A stretch of 64,000 bases of DNA. Origin: Acidobacteriota bacterium (lineage in GTDB: Bacteria; Acidobacteriota; Blastocatellia; RBC074). The number at the start of each line of letters is the position of its first letter. The stretch's first letter is position 1. The position numbers and the translations under genes were made by a program. Where the stretch lies: positions 124,001 through 188,000 of the forward strand of contig JADJXM010000004.1 in assembly GCA_016715865.1 (NCBI GenBank), written 5' to 3'. Below the pieces are notes generated by a model, which saw nothing but the letters and a program-made list of their open reading frames with translations, was not told the DNA's origin and did no database searches. Shown piece after piece: positions 11,354-20,804 of this stretch.

Positions 11354-12388
11354 ATGAACGAACATCCATTGAGAACCACCGTCATCGGCAGCTACCCCTT
11401 TCCCGGGTGGCTCGAATTCGCCTGCCAGCATCTGGATCAGTTCGGCGGCGCCGATCGAGCTGAACTGCAGGAAGATGCAGTGATCGCGGCGATCCACGAT
11501 CAAGTCAGTGCCGGGCTGGACGTCATCACCGACGGCGAACAGACCCGTCTGGATTTCAATCTCTCCTTTTATGGATTTCTGGAGGGCATCGAGCTGGAAG
11601 CGGCATCACCTCGTCGTTTCGGGCCTCCGGCGCACGATCAGCGTGGCAAGCACCGCATCACCGGAGACCTGCTGGCTCCGCGTGGCCTTGGAGTGGTCGA
11701 GGAATGGAAGCGACTCGAACGCCTGGCCCCGGCCGGCCACACACTCAAAGCCAGCGTGCCCGGTCCCTACACTCTGAGCGGCAGACTGATGCCCAACCGG
11801 CAATACATCGACCGCTACGCTATCACTGAAGCGCTGCTGCCGATCGTCCGCTCCGAACTTGAATCGCTGCTCGCCGCAGGCTGCAAGGAGATCACTGTCG
11901 ATGAACCCTCGATGAGCTGCTACGCCCATCGAGAAGATCCGCTTCATTTCGTCGATATCTTCAACCGGACTGTCGAGCCTGTTGCCGGAAAATGCCGCCT
12001 CTCGACTCATCTCTGCTTCGGAAACTACAAAGCGCGAGCCGTCGGGTTGAGACGGTACGCTCCGATGTTTCCGGCTTTTCTGGATATCCACGCCGACGAG
12101 ATTCACCTCGAGATGGCGAGCCGTGAATTCGCCGAAATCGAAATCATCGAGACTATCTCGAAACATCACGACGTAGCCATCGGCATCATCGACGTCAAGA
12201 GTTATTACATCGAGTCTGAGGCCGACGTGGCCGATCGCGTGCAGCTCTGCCTGCGGCACGCTCCGGCCGAGCGTCTGTCCTTCGCTCCGGATTGCGGGCT
12301 CAGCCAGACCGCGCGATGGGCCGCAAAGGCGAAGCTGAAAAACATGGTCAGCGGAGTAAAAAAGGTTCGAAAGGAACTTGGCCTGTGA
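11354..12388 (+). CDS. Core-MetE-like cobalamin-independent methionine synthase family protein
   Basis: A 344-residue protein equal to the catalytic half of MetE, lacking the N-terminal half. All four zinc ligands of MetE are matched: His219 and Cys221 in THLCFGNY, Glu253 in HLEMASR, and Cys314 in FAPDCGLSQ. Further family segments are VIGSYPFP at the N-terminus, ITDGEQTR and VDEPSMSC. It should therefore bind zinc and transfer a methyl group to a thiol, with homocysteine as the usual acceptor; the methyl donor of such short forms is often not methyl-folate. The ATG at 11354 was chosen because the upstream part of the open frame is a nonamer repeat. It sits inside a sugar-type operon and overlaps the next gene by four bases, which is unusual company for a methionine synthase. 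Confidence 0.85.
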   Translation: MNEHPLRTTVIGSYPFPGWLEFACQHLDQFGGADRAELQEDAVIAAIHDQVSAGLDVITDGEQTRLDFNLSFYGFLEGIELEAASPRRFGPPAHDQRGKHRITGDLLAPRGLGVVEEWKRLERLAPAGHTLKASVPGPYTLSGRLMPNRQYIDRYAITEALLPIVRSELESLLAAGCKEITVDEPSMSCYAHREDPLHFVDIFNRTVEPVAGKCRLSTHLCFGNYKARAVGLRRYAPMFPAFLDIHADEIHLEMASREFAEIEIIETISKHHDVAIGIIDVKSYYIESEADVADRVQLCLRHAPAERLSFAPDCGLSQTARWAAKAKLKNMVSGVKKVRKELGL

Positions 12389-13242
12389 CGCAGTTGATAA
12401 AACCTGCTTTGATGGATGATGCGCTGTTGAAGGACATCGCCGGGGCCCATAGCCTGACAGATGCTTTTCATCTCTGGTGGCTGGGACAATCGGGATTTCT
12501 ATTGCAATGGAAGGGCCGGCACCTGTTGATCGATCCTTACCTTTCAAATTCGCTGACAGTCAAATACGCCGCGACCGACAAACCGCACGTCCGAATGACC
12601 GAGATCCCGATCGATCCGGCGCGGCTGGATTTTATCGACGTCGTGACCTCAAGCCACAACCACACCGATCATCTCGACCACGAAACGCTCTGGCCGCTGA
12701 TTGCCGCCAATACGGATCTGCAGATGATCATCCCCGAGGCGAATCGCCAGTTCGTCGCCGATCGGCTTAAGACCGATCCCAAGTGGCCGCTCGGTGTCAA
12801 TGACGGAACCTCAGTCACTGTCGCCGGATTCACCTTCACCGGCCTCGCCGCCGCTCACGAAGAGCTCGATCGAGATGAGAACGGAAATTTCAGATGCCTC
12901 GGATACCTGATCAGTTTCGATGAATGGACCGTCTTTCATCCGGGTGACTGCATCCCTTATCCCGGCATGGTCGAGCGGCTGCTGGAATTGAGCGAAGGAC
13001 GTCGAATCGATGTCGCCCTCATGCCGATCAACGGCCGCCTGCCCGAACGCCGCGTGACCGGGAATTTCTGGGGACGCGAGGCCGCTCAGTTCGCCAAAGA
13101 GATCGTCGCCGGCATAGTCATCCCGATGCATTACGAGATGTTCACCTTCAATACGGAAACTCCGGATGAGTTCGTGCGGACCTGCCTCAAACTCGACCAG
13201 CAATTCTGCGTTTTGAAATGCGCCCAAAGATGGAGCCGCTGA
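12385..13242 (+). CDS. UlaG-like MBL-fold metallo-hydrolase
   Basis: A 285-residue metallo-beta-lactamase-fold protein. The metal site motif is complete: SSHNHTDHLD near residue 90, a later HPGDC in the position of the bridging acidic residue, and IPMHYEMF with the final histidine. The WWLGQSGFLLQWKGRHLLID start resembles UlaG, the L-ascorbate-6-phosphate lactonase, and its many uncharacterised relatives. It may open a sugar lactone made by one of the oxidoreductases upstream. The GTG at 12385 overlaps the stop of the MetE-like gene (GTGA) and is taken as the start; an ATG at 12412 is the alternative. It is the last gene of the cluster. UlaG function is inferred by family only. Confidence 0.85.
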   Translation: MTQLIKPALMDDALLKDIAGAHSLTDAFHLWWLGQSGFLLQWKGRHLLIDPYLSNSLTVKYAATDKPHVRMTEIPIDPARLDFIDVVTSSHNHTDHLDHETLWPLIAANTDLQMIIPEANRQFVADRLKTDPKWPLGVNDGTSVTVAGFTFTGLAAAHEELDRDENGNFRCLGYLISFDEWTVFHPGDCIPYPGMVERLLELSEGRRIDVALMPINGRLPERRVTGNFWGREAAQFAKEIVAGIVIPMHYEMFTFNTETPDEFVRTCLKLDQQFCVLKCAQRWSR

Positions 13243-13356
13243 CCAACCACTCATCCCTTTGCCTCAATAATTTATTTCCTTGACCTGATCATCAAACTAA
13301 GGCGCGTGACTTCAACTGGCATAATGTGATCGGTTTCTGCGCGCTCGTGCCGCTTT

Positions 13357-13500
13357 TCATCGTGGTGTTGTCAGGAGTGACGCGAGATGAGTGGGGAGGA
13401 GTTCCTGCTCCCACTGACTGAAACATTTCTCGAGTTTTTTCCCGCTGCCGCAGGAGCAGGGATAGTTTCGCCAAGATCGACAGGGGTTTCAGGGTAAAAA
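13357..13500 (-). pseudogene. SEC-C zinc-motif gene remnant
   Basis: On the minus strand a frame without a usable start encodes YPCSCGSGKKLEKCF (13474 down to 13420), clearly the SEC-C motif (consensus YPCPCGSGKKYKKCC), followed by about 20 residues and a stop at 13357. The last metal ligand, usually C or H, is F here. A stop lies about 13 codons upstream of the motif and there is no ATG, GTG or TTG in the frame, so this looks like the tail of a decayed gene. No intact copy is near. Confidence 0.4.
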
Positions 13501-13538
13501 ATCATTTTCCAATCCTGAAAACCCTGTCTATTTTCAAT

Positions 13539-13916
<378 letters not shown>

Positions 13917-14116
13917 TGTTAAGTCTCCTTTTTTGCCTTCCCTCTTCGATAGAAGCGGGATGTTACTGCAATGACGTTGCAGGTGATCTCCGTTTTGAAA
14001 TTGATGCGCTGAATCAAATGACGCTTAATTATGACGGATGGTCACAGGATTTGGGGCCGCCGCTCCCATATCCACAATGTCACACGTGCCAAGCCAGGTC
14101 AGGACGAGTTGACCAA

Positions 14117-14212
14117 CCGGACAATTGTCATTCGCCTGTCAATGAGTTAATAATAAATCGCCACACCCACCCTGGCCATCATATCCCGATGCGCCATTCA
14201 TCAGTTTTCCAA
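14117..14212. repeat. Left copy of about 95-bp direct repeat flanking the transposase
   Basis: This stretch is repeated in the same orientation at 14812-14907, with roughly 75-80% identity by eye. Shared blocks include TGTCATTC, CTGGCCATCAT and ATGCGCCATTCATCA. It ends about 17 bases before the transposase start. Such flanking copies are expected from duplicated recognition ends of an IS200/RAYT-type unit. Confidence 0.65.
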
Positions 14213-14229
14213 AGAAAATGGAGGCAGCC

Positions 14230-14682
14230 ATGTCGCACACCTATAACAGCCAATTAACGCATTGTGTATTCAGCACCAAAGAACGACGCCAAATAATCAC
14301 TCCTGATCTGCAATCCCGGCTCTGGCCTTATCTTGGTGGGATAGCTCGCGAAAACAAAATGAAGGCAATCGCAATTGGCGGAGTTGAAGATCACGTCCAC
14401 ATTCTGCTGTCTCTGCCTTCGACCTTGTCAATCTCCAAAGCCATGCAATTGATTAAGGGCGGCTCTTCCAAATGGATTCACGATACTTTCCCGCAACACC
14501 AGGCATTTGCCTGGCAGGAAGGTTATGGCGCTTTCAGCATTGGCATCTCCGGTGTCGATCGCACCGCTGCATATATTGAAAACCAGGCTGCTCATCATTC
14601 CAGGACCGGATTCAAAGTAGAGTTCGTTGAATTCCTCAAGAAAAACAAGGTCGAATATGATGAACGTTCTATCTGGAGCTAA
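14230..14682 (+). CDS. REP-associated tyrosine transposase (IS200/IS605 TnpA-like)
   Basis: A 150-residue HUH-type single-strand transposase. The N-terminal SHTYNSQLTHCVFSTKERR, the HUH motif in GVEDHVHILLSL (His-Val-His at about residues 58-60), and the catalytic-tyrosine helix region WQEGYGAFSIG are all present, then a C-terminal YIENQAAHHSRTGFKVEFVEFLKK typical of the RAYT branch. The ATG at 14230 is used because GGAGG lies seven bases before it; an ATG at 14218 is less likely. The gene is intact. It is framed by direct repeats and followed by two REP-like hairpins, so it may still move these small elements in trans. The other palindromes in the window could be related, but this is not shown. 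Confidence 0.88.
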   Translation: MSHTYNSQLTHCVFSTKERRQIITPDLQSRLWPYLGGIARENKMKAIAIGGVEDHVHILLSLPSTLSISKAMQLIKGGSSKWIHDTFPQHQAFAWQEGYGAFSIGISGVDRTAAYIENQAAHHSRTGFKVEFVEFLKKNKVEYDERSIWS

Positions 14683-14727
14683 ACACCAGCTTGATGAGAG
14701 TCAAAGAATTGATAAGCGGCAATATCA

Positions 14728-14800
14728 GTCCCGTAGGGATCTTCTGATAATAGCCCCCAGCACTGAAGTGCTGGGCTATTTTCAGAAGTCCCCACGGGAC
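14728..14800. repeat. REP-like hairpin GTCCCGTAGGGA/AGCACTGAAGTGCT
   Basis: An imperfect inverted repeat: GTCCCGTAGGGATCTTCTGA and its partner TCAGAAGTCCCCACGGGAC enclose AATAGCCCCCAGCACTGAAGTGCTGGGCTATT, which is itself a strong hairpin. A related element follows at 14930-14980. These resemble the REP sequences that RAYT transposases recognise. Confidence 0.75.
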
Positions 14801-14811
14801 TGGGTCGGCCC

Positions 14812-14907
14812 GCCGGACTGGTGTCATTCCCCTGCCAACAAGTTAAATATCATCGCCAAACACACACACTGGCCATCATCTGCCCATGCGCCATTCATCA
14901 TTTTGTC
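14812..14907. repeat. Right copy of about 95-bp direct repeat flanking the transposase
   Basis: Same-orientation partner of 14117-14212. It lies just after the first REP-like hairpin. The distance between the two copies is about 695 bp, enclosing the transposase gene and the hairpin as one unit. Confidence 0.65.
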
Positions 14908-14929
14908 ATAGAGAAGTGCATTTTCAGCC

Positions 14930-14980
14930 GGTCCCGGAGGGACTATCTGATAATAGCCCAGCACTTCAGTGCTGGGGGCT
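14930..14980. repeat. Second REP-like hairpin
   Basis: GTCCCGGAGGGACTATCTGA followed by TAATAGCCCAGCACTTCAGTGCTGGG. It is a half-length relative of the hairpin at 14728-14800, with its own GTCCC..GGGAC stem and the AGCACT..AGTGCT hairpin. Confidence 0.7.
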
Positions 14981-15362
14981 CGATAAATCAATCAATTCAG
15001 CCTTGAAAACCGGTTTTGGGATATCTTTCAGGCTGCATCCTGATAATTCCCTGCATCTCCGCAGAGGGATTGACTCTCATATCTCTGGTTCCATTTAACT
15101 TGCCATGAAGCCAGTTCCCTCCATGGCCCCCTACTAAATATTTTCAAATACCGTGATGAGATTTTCCGCAGGCCTCGCGTTAGTTGGTGAAGGCAGCGAG
15201 TGACCAAAGCGAATCCCTGGCTGAAACGGCCCTCAGACCTGCCTCGCCGATTTAAACAACCAACTCGATAGCCAATTCGCCACGCCCGCCCGGTCGGCAG
15301 GACGGGAGAGGTCCGTCCGCTCGCAGGAAGAAGTGTCGGTTGGCGGAACCAGGGGAGAAGTC
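14981..15362. other. Gene-free stretch before the HExxH gene
   Basis: No coding frame with family resemblance, RNA gene or strong hairpin was seen. The 3' end is the leader of the secreted HExxH protein, with GGGGAGAAG just before its ATG. Confidence 0.6.
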
Positions 15363-16127
15363 ATGTTCAATCGCAGATCAATATTCTTTTACATGCGTCA
15401 GGTAACTGGATTAATTTTTCTCACGGTTTTACTGACGAACATATCTCTGTCGAGTCCGACCGATTATTCAGTCTTCGAGCCCGGAATTCGAAATGGACGC
15501 GGGAGGGCGCAACTGAATGCCACTCAAAAGAATGCGGTTGCGAAAGCCCTTCTCTCAAAGACCGGGTTCTCATCGATTCATTTCGATGAAACCGGCTGGC
15601 TGCGATTCGCCCCCAACCTCGGTTCGGGTTCAGAGACGGCACAACAACTGGTTTTCGATGCCTTCCGGGGACAACAGGTGATCGAATTGTACAGCCGCGA
15701 AAGATCGTCGGAAGTCGCATTTGCCCGAATGATCACCAGTCAGATTTTCGAAAGCGGGAGGACCGGAGCCCAGATCACCATTTATCATCTGGAGATAGAC
15801 TTCAGTGATTTCGGGTATCTGAACGGCGACCGTGAGGCTCGTGCGGCATTCGATCTGGGATTCATCCTGCTGCATGAACTGACTCACATTATCAGACAGA
15901 TCTATGATAACAATGGCTCACAAACAAGCCCCGGCGATTGTGCGGACTATATCAATCGCATCCGGCAGGATCTTGGCTTGCCATTGCGAAATCATTACTT
16001 CCCCGAGACCAGAAAACTCGCTCGCGACGTCGGGACTGTCTACATTGCCAGGCTGAGCTTTTCATATTCCAGCAAAAAGCGCTATTCAGTCTTCTGGGAT
16101 GCTTTAAAAGTGGGGAATATCAAGTGA
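15363..16127 (+). CDS. Secreted protein with HExxH motif (putative zinc metallopeptidase)
   Basis: A 254-residue protein, not recognised as a named family. The start at 15363 follows GGGGAGAAG; an upstream GTG is less likely. The N-terminus is a signal sequence or membrane anchor (VTGLIFLTVLLTNISLS). After a mixed region comes LLHELTHIIRQIYDNN, where HELTH at residues 171-175 is a canonical HExxH zinc motif. The acidic third ligand is not certain; GDCADYINRIRQDLG follows about 16 residues later. The second cysteine-free half ends in a basic tail. Because the motif sits in a predicted helix and the protein is exported, a metallopeptidase role is reasonable, but no substrate is suggested. Its neighbours are a transposase unit upstream and a gene-free stretch downstream. 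Confidence 0.6.
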   Translation: MFNRRSIFFYMRQVTGLIFLTVLLTNISLSSPTDYSVFEPGIRNGRGRAQLNATQKNAVAKALLSKTGFSSIHFDETGWLRFAPNLGSGSETAQQLVFDAFRGQQVIELYSRERSSEVAFARMITSQIFESGRTGAQITIYHLEIDFSDFGYLNGDREARAAFDLGFILLHELTHIIRQIYDNNGSQTSPGDCADYINRIRQDLGLPLRNHYFPETRKLARDVGTVYIARLSFSYSSKKRYSVFWDALKVGNIK

Positions 16128-16611
16128 GAATGGAGAGCATGGATTACCGCTAATCCCTCCGGAGGCAGCCGGTAGTTTCTTAAAGACCAGCCTGGGTCGC
16201 AATCTTCACTTCGACTTGGGCATCAAAGAAGTCCAGTTAAGTACGACGGTGATAGGCTGCGGCCCATCGGTCTACTTCCCCTGCTTCGGCGCTCAGGTCG
16301 CTCTCCAGCGTTGCCCTATCCTCCGAGCAGGCGCTTTCACAGTAACAAAACTATGATACGGTGACAATGTTTACACAAAATTTGTGACACCTCTGCTTGG
16401 CCGGGAAGCGGAGCTTTGTGGCGTCTCCCGGGCTGAGTTTATGCAATACTCTGCTGAACGCGAGGTTCCATTGCATTGCACCCTCGACGACGTCAATCAG
16501 GATCGCCAATTCATCGAAAGCTTTTCGTCGTGATCGTCATTTCAATTGCATCGCCTTTGATAATGACAAGGTGTTAACGATCCTCATTCGTTACTGTTCT
16601 CTGTACTGATT
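16128..16611. other. Gene-free stretch, possibly holding decayed kinase-type coding DNA
   Basis: No intact gene. On the minus strand near 16262-16205 an in-frame PITVVLNWTSLMPKSK ends at a stop; this resembles the common tail (..ITVVLNW..L..K) of acidobacterial Ser/Thr kinase-WD40/TolB proteins, and stops interrupt the frame upstream. The match is short and could be chance. The rest shows nothing convincing. Confidence 0.3.
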
Positions 16612-19600
16612 TTACGATTCCAATTCCCCCAGCAGCATCTTTGCTTCTTTCAAATCAGCCGTATCGAAGCCCTCTGTAAACCAGCCGTATATCTCTGAGA
16701 GCAACTGCCGTGCCTCTTCCTGTTTGTTTTGCTCCTGCCATAAACGCGCGAGGCTTATCGCTACCCGCAGTTCATAGGACTTTGCCAGCTGTAAGCGGGC
16801 GACCTCCAGCGCTTTCTCGTAACAGCCCTCCACCTCTGACGCCCCTGCCCCCTGCAAGAGCAGTAATTCGCCTTTGATCCGATGGAGTTCTGGTTCGTAG
16901 GATCTATGATCCGTGGTGTTCACAATATCCAATGATTCGCTCAACAGCGTTAGCCCTTCTTCGGGCTTATTCAGATAGCCATAGATTTCTGCTATCAGAT
17001 TGTGCCAGTAGGGAATGATCGCCACCGTACCGACAGCTCGCCACTTCGTAACGCCCTTGAGCATCATCGCCAACCCTTTTTCGCGATCACCTTTCCGGGC
17101 AATGGCCCAACCCATTTGCATGCTGCCCCAAACCCGGTTCTGGTGATAGGCATTTTCTTCGGAAATGCCTATTTTTGATTCACTCAATTCGAAAACCTTC
17201 TCTACATCACCCCGGCACTGATAAAGGAATCCGGCAAAACCGAAATAATACGCCAAATGAAAAGGATTTCGTGTTTCTTCAGCCCGCACCTTTGCTTCTG
17301 TGCTTTGATGAACCGCCTGATCCGGATATCCGAGAATCCAGGTATTCCAGGCCCCGTGACCCAATGCATATACCATGGGGTCAAACGAATTTCCGAGGGA
17401 AAATGACCTGTCATCTTCAAGGACATCCATAACATCTTTGAAGTGGACCGAGGCTGATGTGAAGTTTCCGAAACAATGCTCAACAATTCCCATACTGCAA
17501 TAGGCAGCAGCGAGAAGTTGTTTGTCATCGTTTGGTTTCGCCAGTTGAAGGATTTCCTGAGCCAGCTCTAACGAATTGCGAAGCTGAGCTGTTACACCGA
17601 AGTAAACAACCAGAGTGAAGAAGGCGAGGGCATTCTGTGTATTAAGTCCCAGTTTTTTAGCCAGTTCATATGCACGCATGAAGCTCGAACCGACATCGGG
17701 GTACCCAAACCCTCTAATTGCGCTCCATGAATGCGCTAAGGTCGATTGCAGCCACAGTTCCTGTTGGTCCCGTTCCACCGATTCAGGCATGGATGCGAGC
17801 AACTCGACCCCTCGCCCAGCCAGCGTAATAGCTTCTTGAAAAGCAAAGACTCCCGTAGCTTGCTCGGCAGCCCTGCCAAGGTAATCAACGGCCTTAGAAA
17901 AGTCTCTTGCCGTTTCATACAGGGAAGCCAATTCCGACGCTACTTCGCCGCTTCGCGCTCCATAGTGACCCTCCAGAGCCTCTGCCGCAGCCCGGCTCAA
18001 CCGCGCCCGTTTCGTCGCTGTCAACGAAGCATAGAGCTCGTTTTGATAGAGCACATGAACAAACCGGTAACGCAGGGTCAAAGTGTGGTCAGGAAATTCC
18101 CCTTCTTCCACAAGCTGTATAAAATGATGATCAGCCTCGAGCGCATGTAACTGTCCCTCCACGTCCTCTTCATCAGCCTTCAGAACCTTGCTTATTACGG
18201 CAGAATCAAACTGAAAGCCTTGCACGCTGGCGGCTACCAGAAGCTGGTGTTCGATTTCACCGAGCTGCTGGATCTTGTGTTCGATCATCCCCTTCACCGA
18301 ATCGGGCAGATCGAGCCTTATATCCTCCACGGACTGTGTCAACTGCCAGCGACCTTCCACTTCCACGATCACAGAGCGGTCATACAGATTACGTACAAGA
18401 TCAGCCATAAATAATGGGCTGCCTTCCGTCTTAGCCTGAATCAGTCTCGGGAGTTCAGCTGGGAAGGAATTGTTCGGGAATTCCAGCTTAAGGTACTCTC
18501 CAATCGCCTCTTCACTTAGAAATTCGAGCAGTAGTTCCCGGCACAGACCTCGCGCCCGTAAATCCGGCTTGATCTGCAGAAACGGATGTTTCGCCAGCAG
18601 CATATCCGAAGGTCGATACGTAACTATAATAAGTATATGCTGCACATCGAACTTGCCGGCCAGAAAGTTGAGCAGATCAATCGTCGAGACATCCGCCCAG
18701 TGCAAATCATCGAAGAAAAGCACCAGCGGTTGCTGTGGCGCAACGGCTTGCAGGAAGCTGGTAAGTTCGCGCTTCATACGCTCCTGTGAAGCGGCTTTGA
18801 CTTCGGCCTGCAGGCGCGCCGATTCTTCACTGTCACCAGACAGTGGCACGATCTGCGCATACCACGTAGGCGCAATATGTTTCATCATCCCGGTCAACGC
18901 GAAACTGGTATGCAACAAACTTTCGAGAGCTTCCAGCAAAGGCAAATATGCTTCTGTTCCCGCCAGTCGCTCTGAACAACGTCCGCGTGCAACCGTGCAT
19001 TGATTTTCCGCAGTCAATTCGGCGAGGAAATCTTCGACCAGCGTGGTCTTGCCTATCCCGGGCTCACCCGTTACGCACAACAGCATCCCACGCCCGGTCT
19101 TTGTTGAATTGAAAGCGAGACGCAACTCGTTGAGTTCCCGTTCACGCCCCACGGTGTGGCGACGACGAGAAACCGCGACGGCCTCGCTTTCATGCAATGT
19201 TGTCGCGTCGCCATGTCGATCCATTTCAGACAACGTGTGCGCGACTTCACTGGCGGTTGGGCGCTGGCCAGGATTCTTCTCCAGCATCCGCAAAATCAGA
19301 GAGTTGAGGGTGGCTGGAATACCGGGTTTCAAGCTTGTCAGCGGCGGTGGCGTTTGCAATGTGATCGCGTTCAAATAGCCGACCTGGGATTCGGCTTTGA
19401 ACGGGTGCTTTCCCGTCGCCAGTTCAAAAAGAATGATACCGAACGCGAAGATATCGCTTGCCGGGCCGGCCGTTTCCCCCCTGGCCTGTTCGGGTGACAT
19501 ATAGGCAACCGTGCCGAGCAGAGTACCAGGTGATGTATGCTGTGCCATTACATCTGCTTCGGAACCTGTCGCCGTTGCGGGGATCAAACGAGCCAGTCCG

Positions 19601-20268
19601 AAATCGAGCATTTTCACGTACCCATCGTCACGAAACATGATGTTGTCGGGTTTGATATCGCGATGAGTTATCCCTGCGGCGTGCGCGGCAGTCAGGGCTT
19701 TTGCAATCTGACCACCGATGTCGAAGAGCTGTTCCAGCGGGCAGGGTTTTTTAAGCTTGCGTAGTGTGTGCCCCTGCACCAGTTCCATAACAATGAAGCG
19801 GCCGGTTTCCGCTTCGCCGATTTCGTGAACAGTAATGATGTTTGGATGATTGAGCGCAGAAGCGGCCCGGGCTTCCCGCTCGAAGCGGCGCAACCTGTCA
19901 GCATCCTGAGCGAACTCGGACGGCAATAACTTGATCGCGACATCCCGTTTGAGGTGCTTATCGCGAGCGCGCCAGACTTCGCCCATCCCTCCCGCGCCAA
20001 GCCGTGACAGGATCTCGTAATGGCTGATGCTCATTCCCGGCGTGATCTGGGTTTGTTCTCTCGATATCAGCGGAGCGACGCGCTCGTAGGCAGGGGCTTC
20101 GTAGAGGCTTCCGACCTCTCCATCCGATGCAAGCAATAATTCAACTTCACGACGGAGTTCATAATCGCTTCCGCAGACCTGGGCAAGATAAGCCTGACGC
20201 CCGGCCGGAGGGAGTTCACAGGCTGAGTGAAAGATCTCATCGATCTGGCGCATTCGCTCAGGTGTCAT
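16612..20268 (-). CDS. Ser/Thr protein kinase fused to AAA ATPase and TPR-like region
   Basis: A 1218-residue signalling protein. Residues 1-75 form the short N-terminal module seen in acidobacterial kinases paired with ECF sigma factors. The kinase domain (about 84-350) has GAGGMGEV (91-98), Lys113 in AIK, HRDIKPDN (202-209) and DFG (222-224), so it should be active. A second ATPase follows with TVGRERELNEL, Walker A GEPGIGKTT (401-409) and Walker B LVLFFDDLHWAD, the layout of AAA_16/STAND proteins. The C-terminal 500 residues are helical TPR-like repeats (EGLTLLSESLDIV, GCYEKALEVARLQ). No membrane segment is evident. The ATG at 20268 is preferred over an upstream TTG because GGAGGT lies eight bases before it. 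The sigma-factor gene upstream on the same strand suggests joint signalling. Confidence 0.93.
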   Translation of the reverse strand: MTPERMRQIDEIFHSACELPPAGRQAYLAQVCGSDYELRREVELLLASDGEVGSLYEAPAYERVAPLISREQTQITPGMSISHYEILSRLGAGGMGEVWRARDKHLKRDVAIKLLPSEFAQDADRLRRFEREARAASALNHPNIITVHEIGEAETGRFIVMELVQGHTLRKLKKPCPLEQLFDIGGQIAKALTAAHAAGITHRDIKPDNIMFRDDGYVKMLDFGLARLIPATATGSEADVMAQHTSPGTLLGTVAYMSPEQARGETAGPASDIFAFGIILFELATGKHPFKAESQVGYLNAITLQTPPPLTSLKPGIPATLNSLILRMLEKNPGQRPTASEVAHTLSEMDRHGDATTLHESEAVAVSRRRHTVGRERELNELRLAFNSTKTGRGMLLCVTGEPGIGKTTLVEDFLAELTAENQCTVARGRCSERLAGTEAYLPLLEALESLLHTSFALTGMMKHIAPTWYAQIVPLSGDSEESARLQAEVKAASQERMKRELTSFLQAVAPQQPLVLFFDDLHWADVSTIDLLNFLAGKFDVQHILIIVTYRPSDMLLAKHPFLQIKPDLRARGLCRELLLEFLSEEAIGEYLKLEFPNNSFPAELPRLIQAKTEGSPLFMADLVRNLYDRSVIVEVEGRWQLTQSVEDIRLDLPDSVKGMIEHKIQQLGEIEHQLLVAASVQGFQFDSAVISKVLKADEEDVEGQLHALEADHHFIQLVEEGEFPDHTLTLRYRFVHVLYQNELYASLTATKRARLSRAAAEALEGHYGARSGEVASELASLYETARDFSKAVDYLGRAAEQATGVFAFQEAITLAGRGVELLASMPESVERDQQELWLQSTLAHSWSAIRGFGYPDVGSSFMRAYELAKKLGLNTQNALAFFTLVVYFGVTAQLRNSLELAQEILQLAKPNDDKQLLAAAYCSMGIVEHCFGNFTSASVHFKDVMDVLEDDRSFSLGNSFDPMVYALGHGAWNTWILGYPDQAVHQSTEAKVRAEETRNPFHLAYYFGFAGFLYQCRGDVEKVFELSESKIGISEENAYHQNRVWGSMQMGWAIARKGDREKGLAMMLKGVTKWRAVGTVAIIPYWHNLIAEIYGYLNKPEEGLTLLSESLDIVNTTDHRSYEPELHRIKGELLLLQGAGASEVEGCYEKALEVARLQLAKSYELRVAISLARLWQEQNKQEEARQLLSEIYGWFTEGFDTADLKEAKMLLGELES

Positions 20269-20438
20269 CGATCTCAACCTCCGTCAGTGGCCTGCTTACA
20301 ACTGCTGCGTGATGGGGTCTGGCAAGTGCGGATTCAACCAGATCTCGGCTGAATATCCCAAATCGGATCTCACCAAGATATCGCATCAAGGTGAAATGAA
20401 TAAGAACCACTTTATGATACGTCAGGTAGCGGACGTTT

Positions 20439-20666
20439 TCAGTCGCCACGCCGCTTCAACTCCACGAAGGTTTCGCGTAACTCTTCGCAGCCTTCCAAGA
20501 CTGACGATTTGATCTCGGCATCGAGTGGGGGGAGCAGTTCCACCTCGATCGCACCATCCTTCGGATGTAATACACCGACCGAGCCTTCCGGAACTCCAAT
20601 CAATTTCGCCATATCCGGAGGAATTTCGATAATCCAGCCTTGATCACTTTGAATTAACTGAGCCAT
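20439..20666 (-). CDS. Small AbrB/antitoxin-like protein
   Basis: A 75-residue protein with the sequence pattern WIIEIPPDMAKLIGVPEGS..VLHPKDGAIEVELLPP, which resembles the swapped-hairpin DNA-binding fold of AbrB/MazE-like proteins. It ends in an acidic-basic helix (EELRETFVELKRRGD). GAGGAG lies about eight to ten bases before the ATG. Similar orphan proteins are common in acidobacterial genomes; no toxin gene is next to it. It lies between the ECF sigma gene and the kinase gene on the same strand, so it may belong to that unit. Confidence 0.6.
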   Translation of the reverse strand: MAQLIQSDQGWIIEIPPDMAKLIGVPEGSVGVLHPKDGAIEVELLPPLDAEIKSSVLEGCEELRETFVELKRRGD

Positions 20667-20804
20667 ATGCTTTCACTCCTCAATGCAACCATTGTACCGG
20701 CATACCCTTGCAGCCTCAATATCGAAGCTTCTGATAGTTTAGCCACCTGATAAGGCTGCGATGCAATTGGTCATCGACCAGAAATTCCATATGTCTGATT
20801 TCCC

